Shown here: positions 49,148-57,498 of the stretch, piece after piece | How positions within the stretch are numbered: position 1 is the stretch's first letter | Layout of the letters: every line of letters begins with the position of its first letter | Assembly: GCA_030433415.1 (NCBI GenBank) | Contig: JAUIMF010000001.1 | Span: 62,001 to 126,000 of the forward strand | Reading direction: 5' to 3' | Source: Gammaproteobacteria bacterium | Lineage (GTDB): Bacteria; Pseudomonadota; Gammaproteobacteria; Pseudomonadales; Halieaceae | Length of the DNA stretch: 64,000 nucleotides | The notes under the pieces: model-generated | Database searches by the model: none | What the model was told of the DNA's origin: nothing | What the model saw: the letters and a program-made list of their open reading frames with translations, nothing else | Position numbers and translations under genes: made by a program

Positions 49148-52108
49148 TTAGGAAATATAATCTTCATAGGAGTTTCGGGCAATTCTTTCACTGCGTTCCG
49201 CCGGAATTTTATCAAAACGGTCGCCCAGGGCGAGACGCACCTGGCGCTGCGCTTCGCGGCGGTAGTCACCAGGAATGGCCGTCAGTCCATTGATCCACTG
49301 CCGTGTTGCAAGGCGGGCCGCCTGCCAGTAGGTGGTGCCCAGGCGAGCCTGGGTACTTTCCTCAGCCTGTCGCACGCGTGCGCGTAGGGTGTCGGAATCG
49401 ACGCCCAGAAAGTTCGCGCCACTCGCCAGCGGGTCGCGGTCTTCGCGAAAGCGATCCAGCGTCGCTGCGACCATTTCATCCTCGAGCCACTGGGCCACCG
49501 GGGGGGGCGACACCATATTGGCGGCGACTTCGACCACGTCACGAATGACGAGGGACAGAGATCCGCCCTGACTGGGCAGCACTATGCCTGCATCTAGATC
49601 AGGTTCGGTGCGTTCAACTCCCTGCAGGCGAAACAGGCCCAGATCGAGCACCGATATGTTACTGCGGGGGCTGCGGGCGAGGGCATCGCTGATGCGCTCC
49701 TGAAGCTCCAGCAGATTGCCGGGCCAGCTGTGTTCCCGGATCGCTTTTCGGGCTTCTTCGTCAAAGTGGCGGGGGCCCGTGCCGGTGCACGCGGCCTCTG
49801 CTTCGAGCAGCGCCTGGGCCCAGCGCAGCGACTCGCTGTCATTGGCCTCAAGGCCGGGAACAAGTACTTCGCCGGCGAGCAACGCAGACGCCAGGGTCTC
49901 GTGGAGTTTTCCGTTGGCAACGAGTTCATCCAATCGCCGCGGTAGCGTGAGCGCAAAGCGAAGTGGAGAGAGGGCCTGAAGCCCTTCAGGGCCATTGACC
50001 TGGCGGGTCAGCAGTATGCGCCCCAGTTCCTGTTGCACCTTGAGCGAAAATTCCTGGGCCCTGCTGATAACGACCAGCGTGTTTTCCAGTCCACCAAGCA
50101 GGCGGTGCAGGCCCAGCATGGGGTCGGGTCCCAGGCTTCCTGGACCGATGATGCGCATAGACTTGCAGGACGCACCGGGCACATTGCGTGCGGCCTCTTC
50201 GATCAGTTGGGAGCGACCCGTGCCAGAGCTTCCGATCAGTGCTATGGGACAGTCCAGCTTGAGCAGCAGGGTGGCGGTTTGCAGCGCTTCGAGTTCCGGG
50301 CGTAACGAGTACAGGTTGTAGCCCTCGCCGATACGCGAGTTTCTCGCGTCCACTGGCTGGCGGTATTCCTCGCACTGCTCGAGTAACTGGGCGATGTAGC
50401 GTCCGCCCGTGGCGCTGACCTGCTTCTCTTCAAAGGTTGGGCCGCGTACGCGGCGGTCCGCTACTTCGGCGACGAGGCAAATGTGGCCGATGATCCGGTC
50501 CTGCGATACCAGGGGCTGAACACTGGCTCCAAGCTCGCCCGAGGCCACGCTTCGCAGCTCACGATTGTCAGAGCGCATAAGCATGTCGAGACTGCGGCGA
50601 AGGGCTGGGGGCAGGTCCGAAATAGTGCAGTCGTTCATGCCCTGACCGGGTTTCTGCCCCCGTACCGCCAGCCAGCGATAGTCGCCGCCATCGCTGGTGG
50701 TCGCAAGGCCATACATACGCAAGCGATTGATGCCCCCCAGGGAATGATCAAGCAGATCCACCAGTTGGCTGAGATGCCGGGTTTTGTCCATGGGCGTCGC
50801 AAACAGGCGGTCCACCATGCGAAACGCCATGTTCAATGCGGTCTGCGATTTTTCGGGTGCCGACTCGATGTCGCGTATTTCCGGACCCTGCGAGCCCGCA
50901 AGCACTTGCTCAACACCGGTGCTCTGGGCCCGATCAAGGGCATTGGCGGCCGCCGCGATCGCGGCCATGCTTGAACGCTCGGGCGAGCGGAACGCGGTGC
51001 CGGCCTGCAGCTGTAGTTCCGGGTAGCGATCGCCAAGATCGTCGGCCAGCCCCGCGAGCAGCGTGTTCACCACGCCGGAACCCAGGTTTTCGTCGGTGTC
51101 GGGGAGTACCACGCCGATCGCCGTGGCACTGGGACTCAGTACACGATCTCCCGGGCGTACCCGGCGCAGTAGGGCGGACTGCAGTTCACGCATGAGGATG
51201 CGCAGGCGTACCGGGTCAAACTGGGAACCGGTTCCGTTCGGGTTTACGCCGATCATCGCCAGGCAGGCGCCAGGTTCGATGATGTATTGGGCCGAATCAC
51301 TGGCGTCCTGGCCCAGGTCGCGGATCAGCACCAGAGTGCAGGGCTCCCGCAGATGCTCCGAGGGCGCGATGTATACACTGGCCAGCAGGGCATCGCCCGA
51401 AGGTCGTTGCAGCGCTACCGTGGGCAGGCGCGCACTGACGCCTCCATCAATCAGAGCCCGCAGGCTGTCGGGGTCTGTACCCACCAGAGTTTCGACGCGA
51501 ATCACATCCTCCCAGTACTGGTCGGCCAGCGCATCGGGCTCGAGCTGGAGTAGCTTGGGGGTGTTCTCGTTGAAGTCCAGCACGTAGCCTTCTTCGTCGA
51601 TGAACAGCAGGCCCTCACCAAGCTGTTGTACCACCGACTCGAGCTGCTGGGTAAGCTCCCGTTCCCGTCGGCTGGTCTCAAGGCGGCGCAGCGCAAGCCG
51701 GATCAGAGCCTGCATCTGGGTGCTGATCTCGGTGCCTCGCTTCTGCATGAAGCCAATGGGATCGCTGCGGGCAGCTTCCTGAACAACGGCCGGATCGTAG
51801 TCAGCAAACGCGGTAAGAAAAATTGCCGGAATATCACCGATCTCGCGTGCGTGCCGTGCGAGTACGGTGCCGTCCCTGTGGCCGACCTCAAAACGGGGTT
51901 CGTCCGTCAGGTTGATGTCGGTGATGAGCAGGTCAAAATCCTCGTTGTCGAGGAGTTCCATGGCATCGTCGAAGTCCGCTGCTTCGCCGGTGACGCTCAC
52001 GCCGGCATCCAGCGTCTCTACGCTGTAAATCAGCTCACTGCGAAAATCCACTTCATTTTCAACAACGAGCGCCCGGTATTCAGGAGTCGTTTGTCGATAC
52101 ATCGCCAT
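49148..52108 (-). CDS. REC-PAS-GAF-pseudoAAA-Fis regulator (degenerate NtrC-type)
   Basis: A 986-residue multidomain regulator. Residues 11-140 are a response-regulator receiver with Asp64 (LLITDINL), Thr99 and Lys123. A coiled coil follows (140-165), then a PAS domain (165-270), a degenerate GGDEF-like region (280-400), a GAF-like domain (450-580), an AAA+ module (615-830) and a Fis-type HTH (876-917). The AAA+ module has Walker A GSSGTGRSQ with Lys replaced by Arg632, no Walker B acidic pair (LVVISRAQEF) and no GAFTGA loop, but keeps WPGNLLELQ. It therefore cannot open sigma-54 promoters and probably acts as a DNA-binding regulator. ATG start at 52108 is preceded by a weak ribosome-binding site. 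Confidence 0.82.
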   Translation of the reverse strand: MAMYRQTTPEYRALVVENEVDFRSELIYSVETLDAGVSVTGEAADFDDAMELLDNEDFDLLITDINLTDEPRFEVGHRDGTVLARHAREIGDIPAIFLTAFADYDPAVVQEAARSDPIGFMQKRGTEISTQMQALIRLALRRLETSRRERELTQQLESVVQQLGEGLLFIDEEGYVLDFNENTPKLLQLEPDALADQYWEDVIRVETLVGTDPDSLRALIDGGVSARLPTVALQRPSGDALLASVYIAPSEHLREPCTLVLIRDLGQDASDSAQYIIEPGACLAMIGVNPNGTGSQFDPVRLRILMRELQSALLRRVRPGDRVLSPSATAIGVVLPDTDENLGSGVVNTLLAGLADDLGDRYPELQLQAGTAFRSPERSSMAAIAAAANALDRAQSTGVEQVLAGSQGPEIRDIESAPEKSQTALNMAFRMVDRLFATPMDKTRHLSQLVDLLDHSLGGINRLRMYGLATTSDGGDYRWLAVRGQKPGQGMNDCTISDLPPALRRSLDMLMRSDNRELRSVASGELGASVQPLVSQDRIIGHICLVAEVADRRVRGPTFEEKQVSATGGRYIAQLLEQCEEYRQPVDARNSRIGEGYNLYSLRPELEALQTATLLLKLDCPIALIGSSGTGRSQLIEEAARNVPGASCKSMRIIGPGSLGPDPMLGLHRLLGGLENTLVVISRAQEFSLKVQQELGRILLTRQVNGPEGLQALSPLRFALTLPRRLDELVANGKLHETLASALLAGEVLVPGLEANDSESLRWAQALLEAEAACTGTGPRHFDEEARKAIREHSWPGNLLELQERISDALARSPRSNISVLDLGLFRLQGVERTEPDLDAGIVLPSQGGSLSLVIRDVVEVAANMVSPPPVAQWLEDEMVAATLDRFREDRDPLASGANFLGVDSDTLRARVRQAEESTQARLGTTYWQAARLATRQWINGLTAIPGDYRREAQRQVRLALGDRFDKIPAERSERIARNSYEDYIS

Positions 52109-52327
52109 TTTTCTGCTCTGCTTTGATCAAATACCTGTTTTTTGTGTAAGAATTACAGTGAAGAGCTTAAAAAGTAATACAAAGATGCACAGTATCAGCT
52201 TTGGTACGGGAAGTCCGACTTCAAAGAGAAGTCCGACTTCAAAGAAAGGTCTGACGTAAAAGAACAGTCTGACTTCAAAGAAGACGTACCTTTGATGTGC
52301 GCCCAGAACAGGGAGTATTGGCAGTCT
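52109..52327. promoter_or_regulatory. Divergent region between regulator and zinc-ribbon genes
   Basis: 219 bases between two divergent genes, holding the 18-bp repeat array. The left part (52109-52200) is AT-rich, suited to the promoter of the large regulator. A ribosome-binding-like GGGAG lies at 52310. Confidence 0.5.
52210..52281 (+). repeat. Four 18-bp direct repeats with a GAAGTC-C-GACTTC palindrome
   Basis: Four units at 18-bp spacing. Units one and two (52210-52222, 52228-52240) each contain the perfect 13-base palindrome GAAGTCCGACTTC. Unit three (52246-52258) is degenerate and unit four (52264-52276) keeps GTCTGACTTC. Tandem palindromes in a divergent control region look like operator sites. 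Translated on the plus strand the array would spell (K/R/Q)SDFKE repeats, but no start codon precedes them in that frame. Confidence 0.75.
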
Positions 52328-53566
52328 ATGAGTTCAAAGCTCGATAAAGAAGACGCGGGTATGCAAAAACAGCCCCGCAATTCCAGTGGAAAGAGTTCAA
52401 CGCGAGGCCGACGCAAACACCCGCTCCCCGACGGCATATCACCGCCGCCACGTCATCAGGCATTCAGCGGGGCAGAGCTTCTGAGTCGCTTCGTCAGTGC
52501 CGAGAACGGCGCATCCTTTGCGGATATCCCCGAGGAATCCGCAGAGCTCTGTTGCTGGAAATGCCCAGCGGGCCACACTTATGAAGAGAGTCGCGCCTCT
52601 CATCGTCACAGCCGTGGTTGCCCCACCTGTGCAACCTCAGTTGCGACGCGGATGCCGGGACTGTTGCGTTTCTGGGACAGTGAAGGCAACGACCAGTCAC
52701 CAGCCGATGTGTCCGCCTACAGCCGTGATCCCGTTGCCTGGGTCTGTGAGCACGGGCATCACTTTGAACGCCCTCCCTATCGGGTGCTGGCTACGGGACA
52801 CCAGTGTCGCGAGTGTCGCCGTGAAGGCAGAACACCCTGGCTGATCGGAGGCAAGCGCGATGCCGGCGTTACGCTGGTGCAGGCGCACCCTGAGATCGCC
52901 GCCGAGTGGGATGATGTGAAGAACCCCCGTGGACCTGAGGAGTACGCCCCAGGCAGTCAGCGCGTTGCCTACTGGATCTGCGCCAATGGGCACTCCTGGT
53001 CGTCGCCGATTTGCCATCGCACGAGTAAGGCTCGGCATCCTGCGACCTGTCAGCAGTGCAAGTCCATTGCCTACAGCGCGCCGGAACTGGCCGCAGAATT
53101 GCACCCCACGCTGAACCCACCGGACACCGCCTACACAGTGCGCAAGGGTTCCAGCGAGGTTCTCCACTGGAAGTGTGAGCATGGGCACGTGTTCACCGCT
53201 TCGGTGGCTGCCCGTTTACGTAGCAGTTATCCCGCTAACTGCCCCCGGTGCCGCTCCATCGACGTCAAGGCGCCGGACTTGATCAGTGCCTGCTGGGCTT
53301 ATGAACTCAACGGCGCCTGGAACCCCGAGGAGTTGAAGACCTCGAGTAATGAAGAGGTATGGTGGGTACGTCTGGACTGTCTGGATGTGCCCGCTGCCCG
53401 TCGCCAGGCTGAGCATTATGAGCGCAAGCGTATTGGCTATCGCTATCGTCGCTACATCAACAATCCCGAGCGAGAGGTCGCATTCCTGCGAGAGTTTCTC
53501 GAGCGCCGGGATGCGGATGCTGCATCAACCTGCAGCACCTGCGAGTGCGAGACGCGCAAGGTCTGA
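52328..53566 (+). CDS. Multi-zinc-ribbon (DUF4379/treble-clef) protein
   Basis: With ATG 52328 the product has 412 residues and four Cys-x3-His ... Cys-x2-Cys modules: C79/H83/C98/C101, C140/H144/C160/C163, C218/H222/C241/C244 and C283/H287/C305/C308, each beginning with a W-x-C-x3-GH core (for example WKCEHGHVF). A fifth degenerate unit follows. This matches the DUF4379 (PF14311) zinc-ribbon repeat, often seen in phage, giant-virus and nuclease-linked proteins. The N-terminal 50 residues are charged and disordered. An earlier ATG at 52295 is possible. No catalytic domain is visible. Confidence 0.75.
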   Translation: MSSKLDKEDAGMQKQPRNSSGKSSTRGRRKHPLPDGISPPPRHQAFSGAELLSRFVSAENGASFADIPEESAELCCWKCPAGHTYEESRASHRHSRGCPTCATSVATRMPGLLRFWDSEGNDQSPADVSAYSRDPVAWVCEHGHHFERPPYRVLATGHQCRECRREGRTPWLIGGKRDAGVTLVQAHPEIAAEWDDVKNPRGPEEYAPGSQRVAYWICANGHSWSSPICHRTSKARHPATCQQCKSIAYSAPELAAELHPTLNPPDTAYTVRKGSSEVLHWKCEHGHVFTASVAARLRSSYPANCPRCRSIDVKAPDLISACWAYELNGAWNPEELKTSSNEEVWWVRLDCLDVPAARRQAEHYERKRIGYRYRRYINNPEREVAFLREFLERRDADAASTCSTCECETRKV

Positions 53567-53575
53567 AACCAGCCA

Positions 53576-53611
53576 GCCCCTGACACCAGATCAGGCTTCA
53601 GGGGCGGTTTT
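53576..53611 (+). terminator. Rho-independent terminator of the zinc-ribbon gene
   Basis: GCCCCTGA (53576-53583) pairs perfectly with TCAGGGGC (53598-53605) across a 14-base loop and is followed by GG and TTTT. It begins 10 bases past the stop codon and overlaps the 3' end of the convergent kinase gene. Confidence 0.75.
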
Positions 53612-56600
53612 GTCGCGATTCAATGGGGTATGCAGTAGCTGTGCCGCGAGAGTGAACGCGAGGTACATACCACCTTCACTGCTTATCGCAGGCTCACCCT
53701 TGAGTTCGCGTACCAGCGCGACGACTTGCTGAAAACCACCTTCGCGAACGCGATTGCGCGCTGTCGCCCGGTTTATCTCGGCCTGCGTCGGGCCGGGTCC
53801 GTAATCCCTGTATTCGAACCTCGCCGTGCCGTCTTGCTGCGCTTTCAGGCAGACCCGGGCAAACACGTCCCCCGAAGATCCTGTGGCGTATTTGTAGCTG
53901 TTGGTGAGTAACTCGTTGACGATCAGCCCGAGATATTGCGCCTTGGAATAGGTCATGTAGACATCATCCAGTTCGAGTTGAATGGGTCGCGGGTCGCGGT
54001 CTCCCATAAAATCCCGAGAGCCTGAAACAACCTGGCGGATCATGTTGGCAACGTTGATATCGGTGCTGTCTGAGCGCTGCAACAGCATGTGCACCGCCGA
54101 TTGCACCTTGATGCGGGCGTTCAGGTGCTCCAGCGTATCGCGCGTCTCATCACTTCGGGCGCTGCGCTGCATGCTGCGAACGTTGGCAGCAAAGTTGGTA
54201 AGAATGTTGCCCACGCGATGGTGAATCTCCCGCAGCAGGATTTCTTTTTCGCTCAGGCGACCGCGCATTTCCGCCTCCATGATCAGGCGTTGTTGTTCCG
54301 CTTGTCGTACGGCTACCAGCTGGGCGCGCCGGGCGCGAAGCTGCAGCGTCAGTACCAGTAGACCCACTGCGATCAATGTGGGCACGACGACGCGTACGTC
54401 CAGGCGCCAGAGCATGTACCACGGCGGCGTGAGAATGATGTCCAGGTGTAGCGGAGTAGAGATTACCTGTTCACTGGAACTCAGCATGACAAAGTCGAGC
54501 GACAGGGGGTCCCAGTTTCGGGCGCTTGAGATCGTCAGGACAGGCTGGCCTGTTGTGCGCCACGGTCCTTCCGTATCGGGTCGCCACCCGTAGGTCGAAT
54601 CCAGCGCTCGTATGTGGTCGTCAAAGCCGTATTCGAGACGCAACATGGAATCGCTCACGGCAGAAAAGGGCAGTTCCAGGCGAAAATTGCCTTGCCCCGA
54701 TTGGGTAATCTGGTCAGCGACCGATTCGCCATCCACCGTGACCGACGCCCAATTGAGGGCAATGGGCTGCTGCTGGCGTTGCGCGGGCGAGTCAAAAATC
54801 ACGGGCCCCTGGTTTGAGAGAAACAGTTTTTCACCGTTGGGAGTCTTCAGGAACGCACTGCTGCCATACTCAAATTCGTTGGAGGGTAGTCCGTCACGAT
54901 AGGTCTTATGCGACAGCAATCGCTCGCGGGGCAGGTCGAAGACATAGACACCGTTGTTGGTGGTGGCCCAAAGCGTGTCCTGACTGTCGAGCAGCAGTTG
55001 CCAGATGGTGCGCTGGCCGATGTACCTGTCTGTCAGCGCAACACTGTCAGGTGCGAAGTCCAGGCGTTCGATCATGCTGGATGAAAGATGGCGGATACCG
55101 CCGTTTTCGATGCCCAGGTAGGCACCTCCCAGGCCATCAGGTGCGACGGCGAAGATCAAACCCGGTGGTGCGGAATCGAAGGGACGGAAGCGGTAGCTAC
55201 CGTCAGCAGTCACGTCTGCGACCATCAGGGACTTGTCGCCCACAGCGAGATAACGTGAATCCGCAATACGGTAAATGCCAATCAGCGTAGGATGGTCGGA
55301 CAGCTTGCGCAGGCTGACGCGGGGAGGCCCGCTTGCTTGCGGGATTACGTGAATCTCGGCCAGTCCATACATATACAGCGTCGCAAGCCAGCGATTGTCG
55401 CCCAATTCAAGGAGACTACTGATACCCACGTCATCGAAGCGTTTTCCACCGGGGCTGTCCTGCGTGACGTTAGTAACGGCGCCGGTTCGCAGGTCCACAA
55501 TGTCCAGCCCACCGACGAAGTAGCCCGCCAGCAGCAGCTCGTCCGTGGCGGAGAGCGCGGTTACCGAGTTCTGTCCGGAGAACTGCGTGTTGATACGCAA
55601 CCCGCCCGTACGGTCTGCTGGAAAGTACGAATCCAGTTCGTCGTAGTGTTTTGCGTCCAGAGTTCCTGCCCAGATATTCTGGCCGCCAAGAAACAAGCGG
55701 CTGCTATTGGCCGCGACGGCGGACACCATGCCTGCATCGTAGGTTGCCGAGGTGCGCATCGCGTTAAAGTCGGTGTCGAGACCGTAGTACAGGCCGTAGT
55801 AAGTGCCGATCCAGATGTTGCCTGACCGGTCCCGGGTAATTGATCGCACCTCGTTGCCCCGCCCGGGCAGTTGCACGACGTCGGTTTGATCGCCGCGTAT
55901 GCGCACGATGCTTGAACCGGCGGCCAGCCAGAGGCTGCGCGGCGAGTGGGCGGCCATTGCCCGATAGTAGCCCTGGCGGTCGTCACGCAAGGGGTCCCAA
56001 CGCTCGTGGCCGCCGCCCGTGCTTTGCCACACCAGTCCACTGTCGCGTTCCAGGTGTAGCAGGCGCCCGTCAGTGTTGGCCATCTCGATGACGGTGCTGT
56101 CGGTCTTCGTCACCGACTCAATGTCAAAGCTCATGCCGTCGGGGGCGATTTTGTACAGTCGGTTGTGCATGGTCCCCACGTACAGCCGGTCACCGATTTC
56201 CTGGGCTGTGACCGGTCGCGCTTCTGCCAGCGTCGGGTGCTGACCACCGCTGCGATCATGCCGTTGGCGCAGGTAGCGACTACCACCTGGTGTGACCCGC
56301 AGCAGGTCGCCACTGGCGCTGACGGCAAGGAGTCCGTCGGGCATGGGCGCGAAGTAGACGATATCGAGCTGTTCCTGGCGGTCCTCATCGGAGCGCGCAA
56401 TGATGCGAAATTCGAGTGTATGGGGTTTTTTGACGGCGACACCGCGGTCCGTACCTACCCAAATATTGCCGTCCGTGTCTTCGTGAATGACGTTGATCAT
56501 GTTGGACGGCAGGCCGGCGATGCCGTCGGTGCTTTGCGGGAACGTGTGTTGCTGCCCCGACTTGTATCGAACCAGGCCTTCGCGAGTCCCGGCCCAGAGA

Positions 56601-56791
56601 TAGCCGTAGCGGCACACATGGACAGCGCGCACAGTGGCCTGAGGCAACTGAATGTCGTCAAAACGCCTGACGGCGAAGGCCTCGCGTACCACGGACGACG
56701 ACGATACCCGGGACGTCTGGGCATCTGCGGGCAGGGGCATTTGCAGCGCCGCCAGCAAGGCGCAAAGGCCGATGTGGATGAGCCGGATCAT
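53591..56791 (-). CDS. Propeller-type sensor histidine kinase (HisKA_2 family)
   Basis: A 1,066-residue membrane kinase. The ATG at 56791, with AGGG upstream, gives a signal peptide (MIRLIHIGLCALLAALQMPL); an overlapping TTG at 56872 would place it internally. A periplasmic beta-propeller of repeats such as LWAGTREGL and IWIGTYYGL covers residues about 40-660, followed by a Y_Y_Y domain and a transmembrane helix (about 800-818). The kinase core has the His motif LREIHHRVGN and an HATPase with N-box VNELLTNSYKYA and G-box RDYGPGP. No response regulator lies next to it; its downstream gene is the zinc-ribbon gene on the other strand. Confidence 0.87.
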   Translation of the reverse strand: MIRLIHIGLCALLAALQMPLPADAQTSRVSSSSVVREAFAVRRFDDIQLPQATVRAVHVCRYGYLWAGTREGLVRYKSGQQHTFPQSTDGIAGLPSNMINVIHEDTDGNIWVGTDRGVAVKKPHTLEFRIIARSDEDRQEQLDIVYFAPMPDGLLAVSASGDLLRVTPGGSRYLRQRHDRSGGQHPTLAEARPVTAQEIGDRLYVGTMHNRLYKIAPDGMSFDIESVTKTDSTVIEMANTDGRLLHLERDSGLVWQSTGGGHERWDPLRDDRQGYYRAMAAHSPRSLWLAAGSSIVRIRGDQTDVVQLPGRGNEVRSITRDRSGNIWIGTYYGLYYGLDTDFNAMRTSATYDAGMVSAVAANSSRLFLGGQNIWAGTLDAKHYDELDSYFPADRTGGLRINTQFSGQNSVTALSATDELLLAGYFVGGLDIVDLRTGAVTNVTQDSPGGKRFDDVGISSLLELGDNRWLATLYMYGLAEIHVIPQASGPPRVSLRKLSDHPTLIGIYRIADSRYLAVGDKSLMVADVTADGSYRFRPFDSAPPGLIFAVAPDGLGGAYLGIENGGIRHLSSSMIERLDFAPDSVALTDRYIGQRTIWQLLLDSQDTLWATTNNGVYVFDLPRERLLSHKTYRDGLPSNEFEYGSSAFLKTPNGEKLFLSNQGPVIFDSPAQRQQQPIALNWASVTVDGESVADQITQSGQGNFRLELPFSAVSDSMLRLEYGFDDHIRALDSTYGWRPDTEGPWRTTGQPVLTISSARNWDPLSLDFVMLSSSEQVISTPLHLDIILTPPWYMLWRLDVRVVVPTLIAVGLLVLTLQLRARRAQLVAVRQAEQQRLIMEAEMRGRLSEKEILLREIHHRVGNILTNFAANVRSMQRSARSDETRDTLEHLNARIKVQSAVHMLLQRSDSTDINVANMIRQVVSGSRDFMGDRDPRPIQLELDDVYMTYSKAQYLGLIVNELLTNSYKYATGSSGDVFARVCLKAQQDGTARFEYRDYGPGPTQAEINRATARNRVREGGFQQVVALVRELKGEPAISSEGGMYLAFTLAAQLLHTPLNRDKTAPEA

Positions 56792-56868
56792 GGCCAAACC
56801 CTGCCCGGATGTTGCAATGTAGTCAACGGTGCTCCGGCGCCCTGGCTTGGGCGCCAGTGGGGATTTCG

Positions 56869-57498
56869 TCAACGATCGCTGACCGATACGGTGTCCAGCC
56901 CAGCAAAGAAGAGGCGGGTAGAACTGTCGAGCATTGCCGCTACGTCTGCGTCAGGGTGAAAGTGCGGCAGTTTGCCGCTCATCGAGATGGCAGCAAAGCC
57001 GTGTACCAGCGCCCAGAGCTTGATCGCGATGTCGAGTTTGTCGACCGCCTTGATGTTGCGGGCATTCAGGTAAGCGCCCACGGCAGCTTCAAGGACGTAA
57101 AAGCCCGAGGCCGAGCGATTAAAGTGCTCGTCATCCATGGCTCTGGTGCCGATGTCGCCCCACATCAAATCGTAAAACGGTGCTTTTTCCTGCACGAAGG
57201 CCACATAGTTCTGGCCCAGGGCGATAATCGTATCGATGCTGCCATTTTCGTGTGATAGCGCAATACGCCGCGATGACTCACCCAGAGCAAAAAACCCAAG
57301 CTGCGTGACGGCTTCCAGCAATGCATCTTTGTCCTTGAAGTGACGATAGGGGGCGGCGCTGCTAACCCCTGCGCGACGGGCCGCGTCGGCCATGGTGAAT
57401 CCCAGGCTTCCGCTTTCTTCAATCAACTCTGCCGCGGCGATGATCAGCGCGTTGTAGAGATCACCGTGATGGTAACTCCGCGATGTCGGTACGCTCAT
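56869..57498 (-). CDS. TetR-family transcriptional regulator
   Basis: A 209-residue TetR protein. The HTH is at residues about 32-60 (GFTMADAARRAGVSSAAPYRHFKDKDAL), followed by a ligand-binding helical domain. The ATG at 57498 overlaps the end of the RND pump gene by 4 bases. It is therefore in the efflux operon and is its likely local repressor, acting at the operator repeats upstream of the MFP gene. Confidence 0.92.
   Translation of the reverse strand: MSVPTSRSYHHGDLYNALIIAAAELIEESGSLGFTMADAARRAGVSSAAPYRHFKDKDALLEAVTQLGFFALGESSRRIALSHENGSIDTIIALGQNYVAFVQEKAPFYDLMWGDIGTRAMDDEHFNRSASGFYVLEAAVGAYLNARNIKAVDKLDIAIKLWALVHGFAAISMSGKLPHFHPDADVAAMLDSSTRLFFAGLDTVSVSDR

Noticed and set aside
52178-52291. 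Extending the zinc-ribbon protein upstream through the 18-bp repeats as KSDFKE repeats
   Set aside because: The frame is open but contains no ATG, GTG or TTG before 52292, so translation could not begin there; the palindromes fit operator sites better.
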